Positions 18,260-27,148 of a stretch of DNA of 39,900 nucleotides are shown piece by piece; the first letter of the stretch is position 1; each line of letters opens with the position of its first letter. This stretch comes from Cytophagaceae bacterium (GTDB taxonomy: Bacteria > Bacteroidota > Bacteroidia > Cytophagales > Flexibacteraceae): positions 1 to 39,900 of the forward strand of contig CANETC010000006.1 of assembly GCA_947441055.1 (NCBI GenBank), in the 5' to 3' direction. A program made the translations under genes and the position numbers. Under the pieces are notes generated by a model, which saw only the letters and a program-made list of their open reading frames with translations, was not told where the DNA came from and ran no database searches.

Positions 18260-19420
18260 GTGAAAAAGTACTCAATCTCTGTCTTGCTTTATTTCTCGGC
18301 AGTTCTTCTGAACTCATTTTCAATTCTTGCCCAGTGTAAGCTAATTCCATACTGGAAAAACATCGCAGCTTTTGAGAAGCCTCTTTTCCTGACAAAAGCC
18401 CCCGGCCTCACTGGTCAATTATTCGTCGTGGAGCAAAGGGGTTTGATTTATCGATTGGATGAATCACCGGAAACGAAAACCCGGAAAATATTCCTGAATT
18501 TAAATGAAATGGTCAGTCAGGAAGGCTCTGAAACTGGTTTACTCGGTATGGCATTCCATCCCCGCTTTGCTGAAACCAAAAAGTTCTATGTTTCCTATAC
18601 AACGGGTCAGAAAAAGGAACTGGTTTCCCATATCGTTGAAATGCAAGTTTCTGACCTTGTTTCAATGCGGGTGGATGAATCCAAGGCGAAAGAATTGATT
18701 TCCGTTTCGCAACCTTTTCAAAATCATAATGGAGGAAGTTTGCTGTTTGGCTCTGACGGATATCTTTATTTTTCATGGGGTGATGGTGGTTCGGGCGGTG
18801 ACCCACTGAACAATGGTCAAAACATCAATTCACTTCTTGGCAAAATCCACCGGATTGATGTAGACAAAAGTGAATCCGGACTTCCCTATGCCATTCCGCA
18901 TGACAATCCCTTTCGCGGAAAACAAGGAATTCGTCCAGAAATTTTTGCTTATGGACTTCGGAATGTTTGGGGAATGGCTTTCGACAAGCAGAGCGGGAAA
19001 CTATGGGCCGGGGATGTGGGCCAGAATGCCACGGAAGAAATTGATGTTATAGAATCTGGGAAGAATTATGGCTGGCGTTATTATGAGGCCTCCGCTGTTT
19101 TTAAACCAGAAGACCCCAAACCTGAAAATGCGGTTCCCCCGGTTTGGGAATATAGTCAGAAGGATGGTGATAAGTCTGTGACCGGTGGATTTGTTTACCA
19201 TGGCCCAAGTCAATCCTGGGATGGCGGCTATGTTTTCGGTGATTTTATTACCGGCAGAATCTGGATGTTTCATCCGGATAGAAAGGAAAATAAATTGCTT
19301 TTGGATGAGCAATCTCCTGCGGTTCAACCATCCTGTTTTTCAGATGTTTTGGATGGAAGAATTCTAGTTGTGGATTACACTTCAGGAAAAGTGCTGGAGC
19401 TTGTTTCCTCAGGAAAGTAA
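18260..19420 (+). CDS. PQQ-dependent sugar dehydrogenase (GSDH family), secreted
   Basis: Beta-propeller oxidoreductase of the glucose/sorbosone dehydrogenase family (soluble GDH/Asd type), expected to oxidise an aldose or related sugar in the periplasm using PQQ. Length 386 aa with GTG start; signal peptide ends at SILAQ. Motifs in order: LFVVEQRGLIYRL, GLLGMAFHP, the active-site block NHNGGSLLFGSDGYLYFSWGDGG with His156 as probable general base, LLGKIHRIDVD, PEIFAYGLRNVWGMAFD, GDVGQNATEEID, NYGWRYYE and VTGGFVYHG. No heme c motif is attached, unlike some relatives. PQQ synthesis genes are not in the window, so the cofactor may be scavenged. Its 3' end overlaps that of the convergent acyl-CoA dehydrogenase by 12 nt. 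The true substrate cannot be deduced. Confidence 0.9.
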   Translation: MKKYSISVLLYFSAVLLNSFSILAQCKLIPYWKNIAAFEKPLFLTKAPGLTGQLFVVEQRGLIYRLDESPETKTRKIFLNLNEMVSQEGSETGLLGMAFHPRFAETKKFYVSYTTGQKKELVSHIVEMQVSDLVSMRVDESKAKELISVSQPFQNHNGGSLLFGSDGYLYFSWGDGGSGGDPLNNGQNINSLLGKIHRIDVDKSESGLPYAIPHDNPFRGKQGIRPEIFAYGLRNVWGMAFDKQSGKLWAGDVGQNATEEIDVIESGKNYGWRYYEASAVFKPEDPKPENAVPPVWEYSQKDGDKSVTGGFVYHGPSQSWDGGYVFGDFITGRIWMFHPDRKENKLLLDEQSPAVQPSCFSDVLDGRILVVDYTSGKVLELVSSGK

Positions 19421-21184
19421 AGAAACCAGTTGTCTGCGCATGGCTGTGGTGTTGATTGATTCTTGTTTTGTAAACCGCTTCAGACCCATCAGCATCATTT
19501 TCAGTTCGTCGCCACTGGCAAAACTTTGAAGCGCATGCCGACCGCAATAGCCTATTTTTTCACAAGCCTCATGCAGATACAATTGTGTGGCCAGGATTTC
19601 TTTCTGGCAAGAATCGGCTCCTTTGCTGTTTGCAAGCCGAAGAGTTCTTAATAAGGCAGATTCAGAAGCATAGATTTCGATGAGCATGTCGGCCAGGTAC
19701 ATCATGATTTCCTGTTCTTCTTCAATCCTGGTCGTTAACTTTTGAACTGCAGCACCGGCTACAAGCAAAAATGCCTTTTTCAGCCGGCCAAGTTTTAATG
19801 ATTCTTCTTCCAGAAGTCCATTTGGAATCCCTGCACCAAAATCAGGAATCGCCATTAGCTCTTGTTGAACCTTCATGGCCGGTCCAATCAAGTCGATTTC
19901 TCCTTTCATGGCTTTTTTCAGGAGGGTTCCAACCGTGAGCAAGCGGTTGATTTCATTCGTTCCCTCAAAAATCCGGTTGATGCGGCTGTCGCGGTACGAT
20001 CTGTCCATGGGTGCATCTGCGCTGTAACCCATTCCGCCGTAAATCTGAACGCCCTCATCTGCCACATAATCAAGAACTTCTGAAGCATGTACTTTTAAAA
20101 TGGCGCATTCAATTGCATAGCTTTCTACGGCTTTCAACTTGGCCAGCGTGGAATCCATTCCGCTTGCCAAGAGTTCCTTTTCCTTGTTTTCAATATCCTG
20201 TCCTGCCCGGTATGTGGCCGATTCCGTGGCATAAATCCGGTAGAACTGTTCGGCTAGTTTATACTTGATGGCTCCGAAACTGCCAATTGCCACGCCAAAT
20301 TGTTTTCGTTCCTGCGCATACTGCTGGCTAAGCCTCGCCACCCTTTTTGAGGCTCCAATGGCGGCGGCGGCCAGTTTTATCCGGCCAATGTTGAGGATGT
20401 TCACCGCGATCTTAAAACCATTTTCGCGGCTGCTTAGCATATTTTCTGCGGGCACCATACAATCGTTGAAAAAGAGTTGTCTGGTAGAACTGCCTTTGAT
20501 GCCCATTTTGTGTTCTTCCTCGTTCATTGTGATTCCTCCAAAGGATTTCTCAACAATGAAAGCTGTGAGGTTTCGGTCATCCCCGATTTTGGCAAACACG
20601 ATGAAGAGGTCGGCAAATCCTGCGTTTGTGATCCACATTTTTTGCCCGGTGATGAGATAATGTTTCCCATCAGGACTTAAAACGGCCTTGGTTTTACCGC
20701 TATTGGCATCAGAACCGGAATCGGGTTCGGTAAGACAATAGGACGCCTTCCATTCTCCGCTTGCCAGCTTTGGCAGGTATTTTTGTTTTTGTTCGAGGCT
20801 GCCATAATACACGATGGGCAAAGTGCCGATTCCGGTATGAGCGGAAAGTGCAACTGCGAACGAATGGCCAGCGCCAATCACTTCCGCCACCAGCATCGAG
20901 CTGTTGAAATCCATTCCAAATCCACCGTATTCGGTGGGAACCGAGGTGCCAAGCAAACCCAGTTCGCCTGCCTTATCCAGCAAGCCCGGCATTAGCTGAG
21001 CATCTTCATGCTTGTCAATCTCATCCAAACGAGGAAATATTTCCTTATCAAGAAATTCAGAACAAGTATCAGCCACCATTTTCTGTTCATCAGAAAACTG
21101 TTCGGGAATGAAAATATCTCCCGGTTGGCGCTTGATGATGATGAAATCTCCGCCTGTATCCGGAATTTGGTCTTGATTGGCCAT
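19409..21184 (-). CDS. Acyl-CoA dehydrogenase (VLCAD/ACAD9-like)
   Basis: FAD enzyme for the first oxidation step of fatty-acyl-CoA degradation. The 591-aa length, with a C-terminal extension of about 180 residues beyond the ~400-residue catalytic core, resembles very-long-chain acyl-CoA dehydrogenases. Motifs: GLLGTSVPTEYGG, YCLTEPDSGSDA (FAD/substrate loop), ITGQKMWITNAG, YAQERKQFG, GVQIYGGMGY, and IFEGTNEINR with Glu407 as the likely catalytic base. The ATG at 21184 is followed by a polar N-terminal tail (MANQDQIPDTGG). Related Bacteroidota genes often follow fadB and fadA homologues; here the upstream neighbour is a toxin-antitoxin pair, so it appears to stand alone. Electron acceptor is presumably ETF, encoded elsewhere. 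Confidence 0.94.
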   Translation of the reverse strand: MANQDQIPDTGGDFIIIKRQPGDIFIPEQFSDEQKMVADTCSEFLDKEIFPRLDEIDKHEDAQLMPGLLDKAGELGLLGTSVPTEYGGFGMDFNSSMLVAEVIGAGHSFAVALSAHTGIGTLPIVYYGSLEQKQKYLPKLASGEWKASYCLTEPDSGSDANSGKTKAVLSPDGKHYLITGQKMWITNAGFADLFIVFAKIGDDRNLTAFIVEKSFGGITMNEEEHKMGIKGSSTRQLFFNDCMVPAENMLSSRENGFKIAVNILNIGRIKLAAAAIGASKRVARLSQQYAQERKQFGVAIGSFGAIKYKLAEQFYRIYATESATYRAGQDIENKEKELLASGMDSTLAKLKAVESYAIECAILKVHASEVLDYVADEGVQIYGGMGYSADAPMDRSYRDSRINRIFEGTNEINRLLTVGTLLKKAMKGEIDLIGPAMKVQQELMAIPDFGAGIPNGLLEEESLKLGRLKKAFLLVAGAAVQKLTTRIEEEQEIMMYLADMLIEIYASESALLRTLRLANSKGADSCQKEILATQLYLHEACEKIGYCGRHALQSFASGDELKMMLMGLKRFTKQESINTTAMRRQLVSLLS

Positions 21185-21410
21185 GGCTTATTTGAGTTGA
21201 GTATTGATTTGCAAGTTAATGAAAGGCACCAACCTTATTTACTGTTAGGTTTTAGAAATAGTTTCAAATCCTAACAGGTCCTCATAAACTTAAGTTGCCA
21301 AAATTGGGGAGCAAAATTTCTTATTTGAAATGAATGGTTCAAAAAAAAGGATGATTTTTAATTGGACAATTATTTGAATACCAAACGCTTGCAGTTTGGC
21401 GCTGACTGTT

Positions 21411-21566
21411 TTATTTTTTGTTTCCTTTAGATAGCAATTTGTCTAAATACGCTCGCTCTTCTTCAAAACTCATATTCATTATGTCGAGACTTAATTTATC
21501 TCGAATTTCGCGCATAACTTTTATTGCATCAAAGGTTTTGGTGGTTTTTTTATTCTTCGTTTCCAT
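21411..21566 (-). CDS. Small antitoxin-like protein of a PIN toxin module (51 aa)
   Basis: The minus strand from the ATG at 21566 encodes 51 aa: a basic start (METKNKKTTKTFDAIKVMR), then EIRDKLSLDIMNMSFEEERAY and DKLLSKG, ending at a TAA at 21411. The 'MSFEE...' motif and the size match small proteins encoded beside PIN-domain toxins in Bacteroidota and Cyanobacteria. Its first 17 nt overlap the 3' end of the toxin gene in another frame, implying translational coupling. By analogy it would neutralise the toxin; no DNA-binding fold (AbrB, RHH, Phd) is obvious at this length. Confidence 0.72.
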   Translation of the reverse strand: METKNKKTTKTFDAIKVMREIRDKLSLDIMNMSFEEERAYLDKLLSKGNKK

Positions 21567-22017
21567 AATTAAAAATTTCTTTTGGTGTTCTTATTTCAAT
21601 CATATGATGACCATTTTGAAAGTTAATTCCATTGTAACCTCTGATTCGATCTAAGTTGACAATGTGTTTAAAATTCCAGCTTACTAAAACATCAGCATGA
21701 CAAAGTGTTGCAATGGCAATATGTTGACAATCGGCTTTGCTTGTTTTTTCAACAACTTTTGCTTCAATATACTTATCGGCTAATTCTGCTGCATCTTTTG
21801 ACAATCTGACTCTTTCTATGAGCTCTATTGGCAAACTCTCCAATAGTTGTTTTACAAAGTCAGGAGCACCTAATAATTCAGCCTCAAGGACATCAGAAAC
21901 AATTAATGTTATTTCTCTATTTCTAACTCTATCAAAGAAAGGAATAGTATCACCAGAAAATTCCTCATCGAAATTTCCACCAAATACCGATGTATCAATG
22001 TAAACGCGCTTTATCAC
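21550..22017 (-). CDS. PIN-domain protein, probable VapC-like toxin RNase
   Basis: A 155-aa PIN-fold protein starting with GTG. The PIN acidic residues are in place: Asp8 (YIDTSVFGG), Glu45 and Glu47 (SDVLEAELLG) and Asp96 (SKADCQHIAIA), followed by the subfamily motif SWNFKHIVN and the tail IEIRTPKEIF. These residues hold Mg2+/Mn2+ for RNA cleavage in VapC enzymes. The small antitoxin-like gene follows and overlaps by 17 nt, so the order is toxin first, opposite to classic vapBC. The pair lies between the acyl-CoA dehydrogenase and a DUF4153-like gene and is somewhat AT-richer than its flanks, which fits mobile toxin-antitoxin modules. RNA target unknown. Confidence 0.88.
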   Translation of the reverse strand: MIKRVYIDTSVFGGNFDEEFSGDTIPFFDRVRNREITLIVSDVLEAELLGAPDFVKQLLESLPIELIERVRLSKDAAELADKYIEAKVVEKTSKADCQHIAIATLCHADVLVSWNFKHIVNLDRIRGYNGINFQNGHHMIEIRTPKEIFNYGNEE

Positions 22018-22263
22018 TTTGGCTAAATTAGGGCTTTCAGGAAAATATTCAAGATTGCAATTTTGTCTATTGTTGTAGACTCTTTATGGTATTTTTGGTT
22101 CAAAATAGGACTTTCAGTCTGATTTTTTTCACAATTGACCCTACTGACAAATGCAGACAGGGCTTCACTAATTGACTTGTATTCCTTAATTGAAGTAGCC
22201 AATATAAGCAAGGAGATGATAAAAGTGGAAAAACAAATGCCGGAGAAAGGTCTGCTTTTTCCC

Positions 22264-23511
22264 TCAGCGGAATCCGAAAAACAGGGGAAAGAGAAAGCAG
22301 ACAATTCCTGCCCAGAGCCCGTAATAAGGGAGAAAACCTGCGATGCTGTCGCCTGCCTCTCCGGATTTTTCCGGATTTTTCCAGGCCCGGAATAAGGCCA
22401 TCGTTACCATCAATAGATTGAATAAAATCAACAGATTGCTGCCCAGCACCGCCGCCCGGTTGGCTGTAATTCCAAAGGAAAACAGTCGGTAGAAAATGGC
22501 AGAAACCGCAATTCCATTGATCAGTATGGTAAGCAAAGAAAGTCCGAGCAAAAGCAGAACGCTCTGCTTGCCAGCTTTGTCTTTGTTGATTTCGGGAATG
22601 GAGAAAAAAATCAGTGCCAAAACGGCTAACAGCAAAAGATTGAACAGGAGAAGGAACTCCCTGTCGGTAAACGGATTTTTGCCGCTGATAAAAATGGCGG
22701 GCAGGTAAATCATCAGCACCAGAAAAGCCAAAGGACTAAAAACCCGGGCAATGAGCGGGGCAACCTGCCGAAGTAAGCTTGGGTTTTCCTTCACAAAAAG
22801 AGCTGCCGCTACTGGAATGGCTGGCAAAGCAAATACAAGAATGTATTTTAAAAAGATCTGCTCAATTTGGAAACCAATGGCCTGAAATAAACCGAGGCTT
22901 ATTCCAGAAAAAAGTCCACCTGCCAAAACCATAAGACCTGTCATCACCAACCACTCCGCATTGAATCGGATAAACTCCAATCGGGGCGGAAGTGCGGAAA
23001 AATCTGGTCCTGAATGAATGCCCGACAAAACCACCCAGAGAAACAATGGCAGGTGAAGGCAGGCCAATATGAAACTGTCGGTAACACCAGCTTCACCAGG
23101 TAAAAAATTGATGTAAAGCGCAGAGCCAAGAAATAGTCCTGTGGCAATCAGTGCATTTTGAATTGGAAGCTTGCTTTTGAGGGCAAAGAAAATTGCCGGA
23201 AAGGGGAGGAAAGCAAAGGCCAGATTTCGGGGATAAAAGTTGTTTTCATCCAGGCTGAACATTTGAGGTAATTTGAGAATCAGTCCTCCGATCAAACCTG
23301 CCAGAAAAACCAGAAGCCAATCCTGGCGGCTTCCCCAGACAATGGATTCCTGTTTTTTTTCAAGCCTTGCCAGCCAGAAATCTTTTGCAGACCCAGCTGG
23401 CATTTCTTTGGATATTTGAAGAAAGGCCTTCCGGAAGCCTGATTTATCCTTGCCATACAGATTTTCAAGTACGCTCGCATCCTGAAGATGCCTCAGAATT
23501 TCTTCTTTCAT
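22264..23511 (-). CDS. DUF4153-like multi-pass membrane protein
   Basis: A 415-aa integral membrane protein. A soluble N-terminal segment of about 60 residues (MKEEILRHLQDASVLENLY, FRKAFLQISKEM, FWLARLEKKQ) precedes some 11-12 hydrophobic helices. The opening pattern and the luminal phrase NNFYPRNLAFAFLPFPAIFF match the DUF4153 family common in Bacteroidota, whose function is unknown. No catalytic motif stands out. Starts at ATG 23511. The roughly 250-nt stretch downstream to the PIN gene has no convincing gene. Confidence 0.78.
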   Translation of the reverse strand: MKEEILRHLQDASVLENLYGKDKSGFRKAFLQISKEMPAGSAKDFWLARLEKKQESIVWGSRQDWLLVFLAGLIGGLILKLPQMFSLDENNFYPRNLAFAFLPFPAIFFALKSKLPIQNALIATGLFLGSALYINFLPGEAGVTDSFILACLHLPLFLWVVLSGIHSGPDFSALPPRLEFIRFNAEWLVMTGLMVLAGGLFSGISLGLFQAIGFQIEQIFLKYILVFALPAIPVAAALFVKENPSLLRQVAPLIARVFSPLAFLVLMIYLPAIFISGKNPFTDREFLLLFNLLLLAVLALIFFSIPEINKDKAGKQSVLLLLGLSLLTILINGIAVSAIFYRLFSFGITANRAAVLGSNLLILFNLLMVTMALFRAWKNPEKSGEAGDSIAGFLPYYGLWAGIVCFLFPLFFGFR

Positions 23512-23633
23512 ATAAAATTGAATTGCCCGTTAATCAGATTTTTTTCCTTGCAAATGCCTTAGCCAACAACGGCATAATTGGCGTGAATATTGACTGATTT
23601 TCCTCCTCCAAAAAGAGAAAATGGTGTGGGACC

Positions 23634-23999
23634 TTAGCTTGCAAAGCTTCCGAAATGCCAGAGGATTCCGGAGGGGTCGTGCACAAAACATTCTTTTCCC
23701 CAAGGTCTTTTTACGATGGGTTTGAGCCTTACACCCGGGAAGCGAGTCTCAAGATCCAGCTGATTGATATAAGACCAAAAGTCTTCGACGGATTCCACTT
23801 CCACAAACAACATGGTATTGTCAATCCATTCATCCACCCGTGCATCTTGTAAGTAAAAGGCAAACTGCCCGCTTTGGAATAAATGCAAGCCTTTCTCCAA
23901 CGGAACTTCTTCAAAGCCCAGCTCGCGGTAAAATCGACAAGAAAGGGAAAAGTCTTTTGTCCCGATGAAGGGACGAAGTGATCGGATGGCCAGTGACAT
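23634..23999 (-). CDS. VOC (glyoxalase/bleomycin-resistance) superfamily protein
   Basis: A 121-aa single-domain protein with two beta-alpha-beta-beta-beta modules: [23 protein letters not shown] at the start and the closing [17 protein letters not shown]. This is the VOC fold used by glyoxalase I, dioxygenases and antibiotic-binding proteins. The first metal-ligand position appears to be Arg or Pro rather than His, so catalysis is uncertain; some VOC proteins only bind ligands. The TAGTTTTG box just upstream on the minus strand (24007-24014) matches the -7 promoter consensus and ends 7 nt before the ATG. Confidence 0.85.
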   Translation of the reverse strand: MSLAIRSLRPFIGTKDFSLSCRFYRELGFEEVPLEKGLHLFQSGQFAFYLQDARVDEWIDNTMLFVEVESVEDFWSYINQLDLETRFPGVRLKPIVKRPWGKECFVHDPSGILWHFGSFAS

Positions 24000-24006
24000 A
24001 GGGAGG

Positions 24007-24014
24007 CAAAACTA
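24007..24014 (-). promoter_or_regulatory. Candidate -7 promoter element of the VOC gene
   Basis: The minus strand reads TAGTTTTG, an exact TAnnTTTG match 7 nt before the ATG at 23999. The nearest TTTG upstream is 28 nt away, longer than usual, so support is moderate. Confidence 0.4.
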
Positions 24015-24077
24015 AAACAAAAGCGCTGCTTTGACTTCCTTCCAAACAATGCGGGATTACTTTGGTTTAATCACTCA

Positions 24078-24218
24078 ATGAAAGGCGTACTGAAGGAAAA
24101 TCTTCCCCAAAAAATCTGCCCGGTTTGTCAAAGGCCTTTCAGCTGGCGCAAAAAATGGGAGAAGGTCTGGGAGGAAGTCCGGTTTTGCAGCGACAGATGC
24201 CGGCAATCAAAAAAATAA
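24078..24218 (+). CDS. DUF2256 zinc-ribbon-like mini-protein (46 aa)
   Basis: Encodes 46 aa with [20 protein letters not shown] followed by [12 protein letters not shown]. The CPVC...CSDRC cysteine pattern and the RPFxWRKKW core are diagnostic of DUF2256, a tiny zinc-ribbon-like family repeatedly found beside cryptochrome/photolyase genes. It ends 6 nt before the photolyase ATG, so it is the first gene of that operon. Biochemical role unknown; being basic and cysteine-rich it might bind nucleic acid or assist the FeS photolyase, but that is inference. A TTACTTTG sequence (24057-24064), one mismatch from TAnnTTTG, lies 13 nt upstream. Confidence 0.88.
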   Translation: MKGVLKENLPQKICPVCQRPFSWRKKWEKVWEEVRFCSDRCRQSKK

Positions 24219-24224
24219 TTCAAG

Positions 24225-25766
24225 ATGGCAGACCCAGAAAAACTTCGATTAATACTTGGTGATCAATTGCATAGCGGACATAGTTGGTACCAGCAAACCG
24301 ACCCTTCCTGCCTTTATGTGATGATGGAAATTCGTTCCGAAACGGATTATGTGCGACACCACATTCAGAAGGTTCTTGGATTTTTTGCTGCCATGCGCCG
24401 CTTTGCTGCCGGACTGGAAATGCAAGGTCATTCGCTCTATTACCTAAAGCTCAACGACCCTGAAAACCGGCAAAGCTTCGATGCCAATCTTCGCAGCATT
24501 CTGGAAAAGTATCCTTCTATTCAAGAATGGGAATACCAGGAACCAGACGAATACCGGCTGGATGTTTTGCTCAGGGAATTTACCACTGTAGCAGGAATCC
24601 CTTGCCGGGTTTACGATTCTGAACATTTCTACACTTCGCGTAATTCCCTGCGGGAAATGTTTGGTGACAAGGTTCCGAGGATGGAGTTTTTCTACCGGAA
24701 TCTTCGGAAAAAATACAACATCATGATGGATGGATCGGAGCCCCTCAATGGACGCTGGAACTATGATGCTGATAACAGGAAGAAAATTCCGTCCTCCGTT
24801 TCCATTCCGCAGCCGCTGCTTTTTTCGAATAATTTGTCGGAGCTGAAGGCTATGCTGGATGCTGAAAAAATCTCCACTTTGGGCAATGTGAAGGCGGATG
24901 AATTCAGCTGGCCCATTGACAGGGAGCAGGCTTTGCAACTGCTGGATTTTTTCATTCAAAATTTGCTTCCGCTTTTTGGCACTTATGAAGATGCCATGAG
25001 CCTCCGTTCCTGGTCGCTGTTTCATTCGAGATTGTCTTTTGCCCTCAATCTCAAAATGCTTCATCCCGATGAAGTGCTTCAAGCTGCGATACAGGCAATG
25101 GATGAAAGGCCGGAAGAAATATCCTGTAACCAGCTGGAAGGATTTGTTCGGCAGATTCTAGGTTGGCGGGAATTTGTGCGTGGAATCTACTGGCGCGAAA
25201 TGCCCGGCTACACGGAAAAGAATTTTCTGAATCATAACCGGTCTTTGCCCGACTGGTTCTGGACCGGAAATACGAAGATGAACTGCTTGAAGACTTCCAT
25301 CAAGCAAACCATGGAACACGCCTATGCACACCACATTCAGCGGCTGATGGTGATTGGTAATTTCTCCCTGCTTGCAGGCTTGCATCCGGACGAAATCGAT
25401 CAGTGGTATTTAGGAGTTTATATCGATGCCATCGAATGGGTAGAATTGCCCAATACCCGGGGCATGAGCCAGTTTGCCGATGGTGGCCTCATCGCATCCA
25501 AACCCTATGTTTCTTCGGCGGCCTACATCGACAAAATGAGCGATTACTGTGGCAGCTGCTTTTATTCTTCCAAAGAGAAAACGGGCGAAAAGGCCTGTCC
25601 ATTCAACAGTTTGTACTGGCATTTTTTCGACCGTCATCAGGATAAGTTAAAACGCAATCCACGGATTGGAATGGCCTACCAGGTTTGGGAAAAAATGGAT
25701 GAAGAAAAGCGCAAGTCCATCCTGCAACAGGCTGATATTTATCTCAATCAATTGGATTCTCTGTGA
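24225..25766 (+). CDS. FeS-type (6-4) photolyase / cryptochrome (PhrB, FeS-BCP family)
   Basis: Light-driven DNA-repair flavoprotein of the FeS-BCP group (prototype Agrobacterium PhrB, a (6-4) photolyase). Length 513 aa, ATG at 24225. The N-terminal DPRP alpha/beta domain opens with LRLILGDQLHSGHSW; the C-terminal FAD domain carries ILGWREFVRGIYW, MEHAYAHHIQRLMVIGNF and NTRGMSQFADGG. The four Fe4S4 ligands are visible as Cys354, Cys442, Cys445 and Cys458; spacing of the last three (3 and 13 residues) equals that of PhrB Cys438/441/454. Cofactors expected are FAD, an iron-sulfur cluster and probably a lumazine antenna. Its stop overlaps the start of the next photolyase gene (GTGA, 4 nt), showing translational coupling. 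Confidence 0.95.
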   Translation: MADPEKLRLILGDQLHSGHSWYQQTDPSCLYVMMEIRSETDYVRHHIQKVLGFFAAMRRFAAGLEMQGHSLYYLKLNDPENRQSFDANLRSILEKYPSIQEWEYQEPDEYRLDVLLREFTTVAGIPCRVYDSEHFYTSRNSLREMFGDKVPRMEFFYRNLRKKYNIMMDGSEPLNGRWNYDADNRKKIPSSVSIPQPLLFSNNLSELKAMLDAEKISTLGNVKADEFSWPIDREQALQLLDFFIQNLLPLFGTYEDAMSLRSWSLFHSRLSFALNLKMLHPDEVLQAAIQAMDERPEEISCNQLEGFVRQILGWREFVRGIYWREMPGYTEKNFLNHNRSLPDWFWTGNTKMNCLKTSIKQTMEHAYAHHIQRLMVIGNFSLLAGLHPDEIDQWYLGVYIDAIEWVELPNTRGMSQFADGGLIASKPYVSSAAYIDKMSDYCGSCFYSSKEKTGEKACPFNSLYWHFFDRHQDKLKRNPRIGMAYQVWEKMDEEKRKSILQQADIYLNQLDSL

Positions 25767-27058
25767 AAAAACGCGTTGCACTTTGGTTTAAAAACGACCT
25801 TCGATTAAGTGATCATGCAGCCTTGCAACAGGCCTTACAAACGGGTGCCGAAATCATTCCGGTGTATTGCCTGGATCCTGCACAATTTCTTCCCGGGAAA
25901 TTTGGTTTGCGAAGAACCGGTGTCTTTCGTGCCGCTTTTTTGCTGGAAAGTCTGAAAGCACTTGAGGCCGATTTACGGAACTTGGGTTCGGGGCTGGTTT
26001 TGTGTCTGGAAAATGCAGAAACCGCTTTGCCGAAACTGGTGAAGGAATGGAATTGCAGCGCCGTTTTTACGCAGGATGAATTCGGTACCGAAGAAAGAAA
26101 GCAGCTGGAAAGGCTGAAGGAAAAACTGGCAGAACAGGGCTGCGATATTCAAACTTCTCCACCGGAGTTTTTACTTCCGCTGGATAAATTGCCCTGGCGC
26201 ATTGATCAGGTTCCGGATGTGTTTACTGCTTGGCGAAAGGTGGTTGAAGGGATTGGCCTTCCTGAGAATTTTATTCCCCGGCCTGCCTCTATTCCATCGC
26301 CTCTTATTCCCGATGCCAACTTTCCAAATCTATCTGAATTCGGGCTTGAAATTCCGGTTCCCGACAATCGAAGCGCCTTTCCCTTTCGGGCAGGAGAAGC
26401 AGCTGCCATGGAGCGAATTCGATATTATGGTCCGCAAACCCAGCTTCTTTCGCAATACAAGGAAACCCGGAACGGACTTGTTGGAACTGATTATTCCTCC
26501 AAACTGAGTCCCTGGCTGGCAAATGGAAATCTGTCGGCACGCATGGTTTTCTGCGAAGTAAAACGCTATGAGCGGGAATTCGGTGCCAATCAATCTACCT
26601 ACTGGCTGATTTTTGAGTTGCGGTGGCGGGATTTTTTCCGGCTAATGATGCTGAAGTACGGTCCTCTGCTTTTTAGTTTTCACGGATTCCGAAGGGAATT
26701 TTCTCCACCTGCTGGCCGAGATGAAAATGCTTTTAAGCGTTGGAAGGAAGGGAAAACCGGACAGCCTTTTGTGGATGCCGCCATGAGAGAACTGAGCGCC
26801 ACTGGTTTTATGGGCAACCGAATGCGACAGGTGACGGCCTCCTGGTTGGTCGACCACATGGAAGTGGACTGGCGCCTTGGTGCTGCTTGGTTTGAAGAGC
26901 AGCTCATCGACTACGATGTTGCCAGCAACTGGGGCAACTGGGCTTATCAGGCTGGGGTGGGCAATGACCCGCGGGGAAAAAGAGTTTTTAATGCCCAGCC
27001 TCAAGCCGATATGTACGACCCGGGTAAAGAGTACCAAAGGCTCTGGTCTAAAGGCTAG
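25763..27058 (+). CDS. Cryptochrome DASH / photolyase
   Basis: FAD-containing blue-light protein that in the DASH family repairs cyclobutane pyrimidine dimers, mainly in single-stranded or loop DNA. The 431-aa product starts with GTG overlapping the upstream stop. The N-terminal antenna domain begins VALWFKNDLRLSDHAAL and includes the DASH-typical GVFRAAFLLESLKALEADL. The FAD domain contains YSSKLSPWLANGNLSAR, STYWLIFELRWRDFFR, TGQPFVDAAMREL, GFMGNRMRQVTASWL, and DYDVASNWGNWAYQAGVGNDPRG. STYWLIFELxWRD and the WLANG(N/C)LS block distinguish DASH from class I CPD photolyases. Third gene of the DUF2256-photolyase operon. No intrinsic terminator is evident after the stop. Confidence 0.93.
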   Translation: MKKRVALWFKNDLRLSDHAALQQALQTGAEIIPVYCLDPAQFLPGKFGLRRTGVFRAAFLLESLKALEADLRNLGSGLVLCLENAETALPKLVKEWNCSAVFTQDEFGTEERKQLERLKEKLAEQGCDIQTSPPEFLLPLDKLPWRIDQVPDVFTAWRKVVEGIGLPENFIPRPASIPSPLIPDANFPNLSEFGLEIPVPDNRSAFPFRAGEAAAMERIRYYGPQTQLLSQYKETRNGLVGTDYSSKLSPWLANGNLSARMVFCEVKRYEREFGANQSTYWLIFELRWRDFFRLMMLKYGPLLFSFHGFRREFSPPAGRDENAFKRWKEGKTGQPFVDAAMRELSATGFMGNRMRQVTASWLVDHMEVDWRLGAAWFEEQLIDYDVASNWGNWAYQAGVGNDPRGKRVFNAQPQADMYDPGKEYQRLWSKG

Positions 27059-27148
27059 AATTACTTCTTCTGAGTTTCTTAATTTCTGAAAATCTTATGG
27101 CAATTATGGATCAGTAAAACAATCTGCTTTTTCTGAGGTTAAGCCATT

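Noticed and set aside
22023-22304. 93-codon minus-strand frame downstream of the DUF4153-like gene
   Set aside because: Its first part overlaps the DUF4153-like gene in another frame, the rest is low-complexity and AT-biased, and no family is recognisable.
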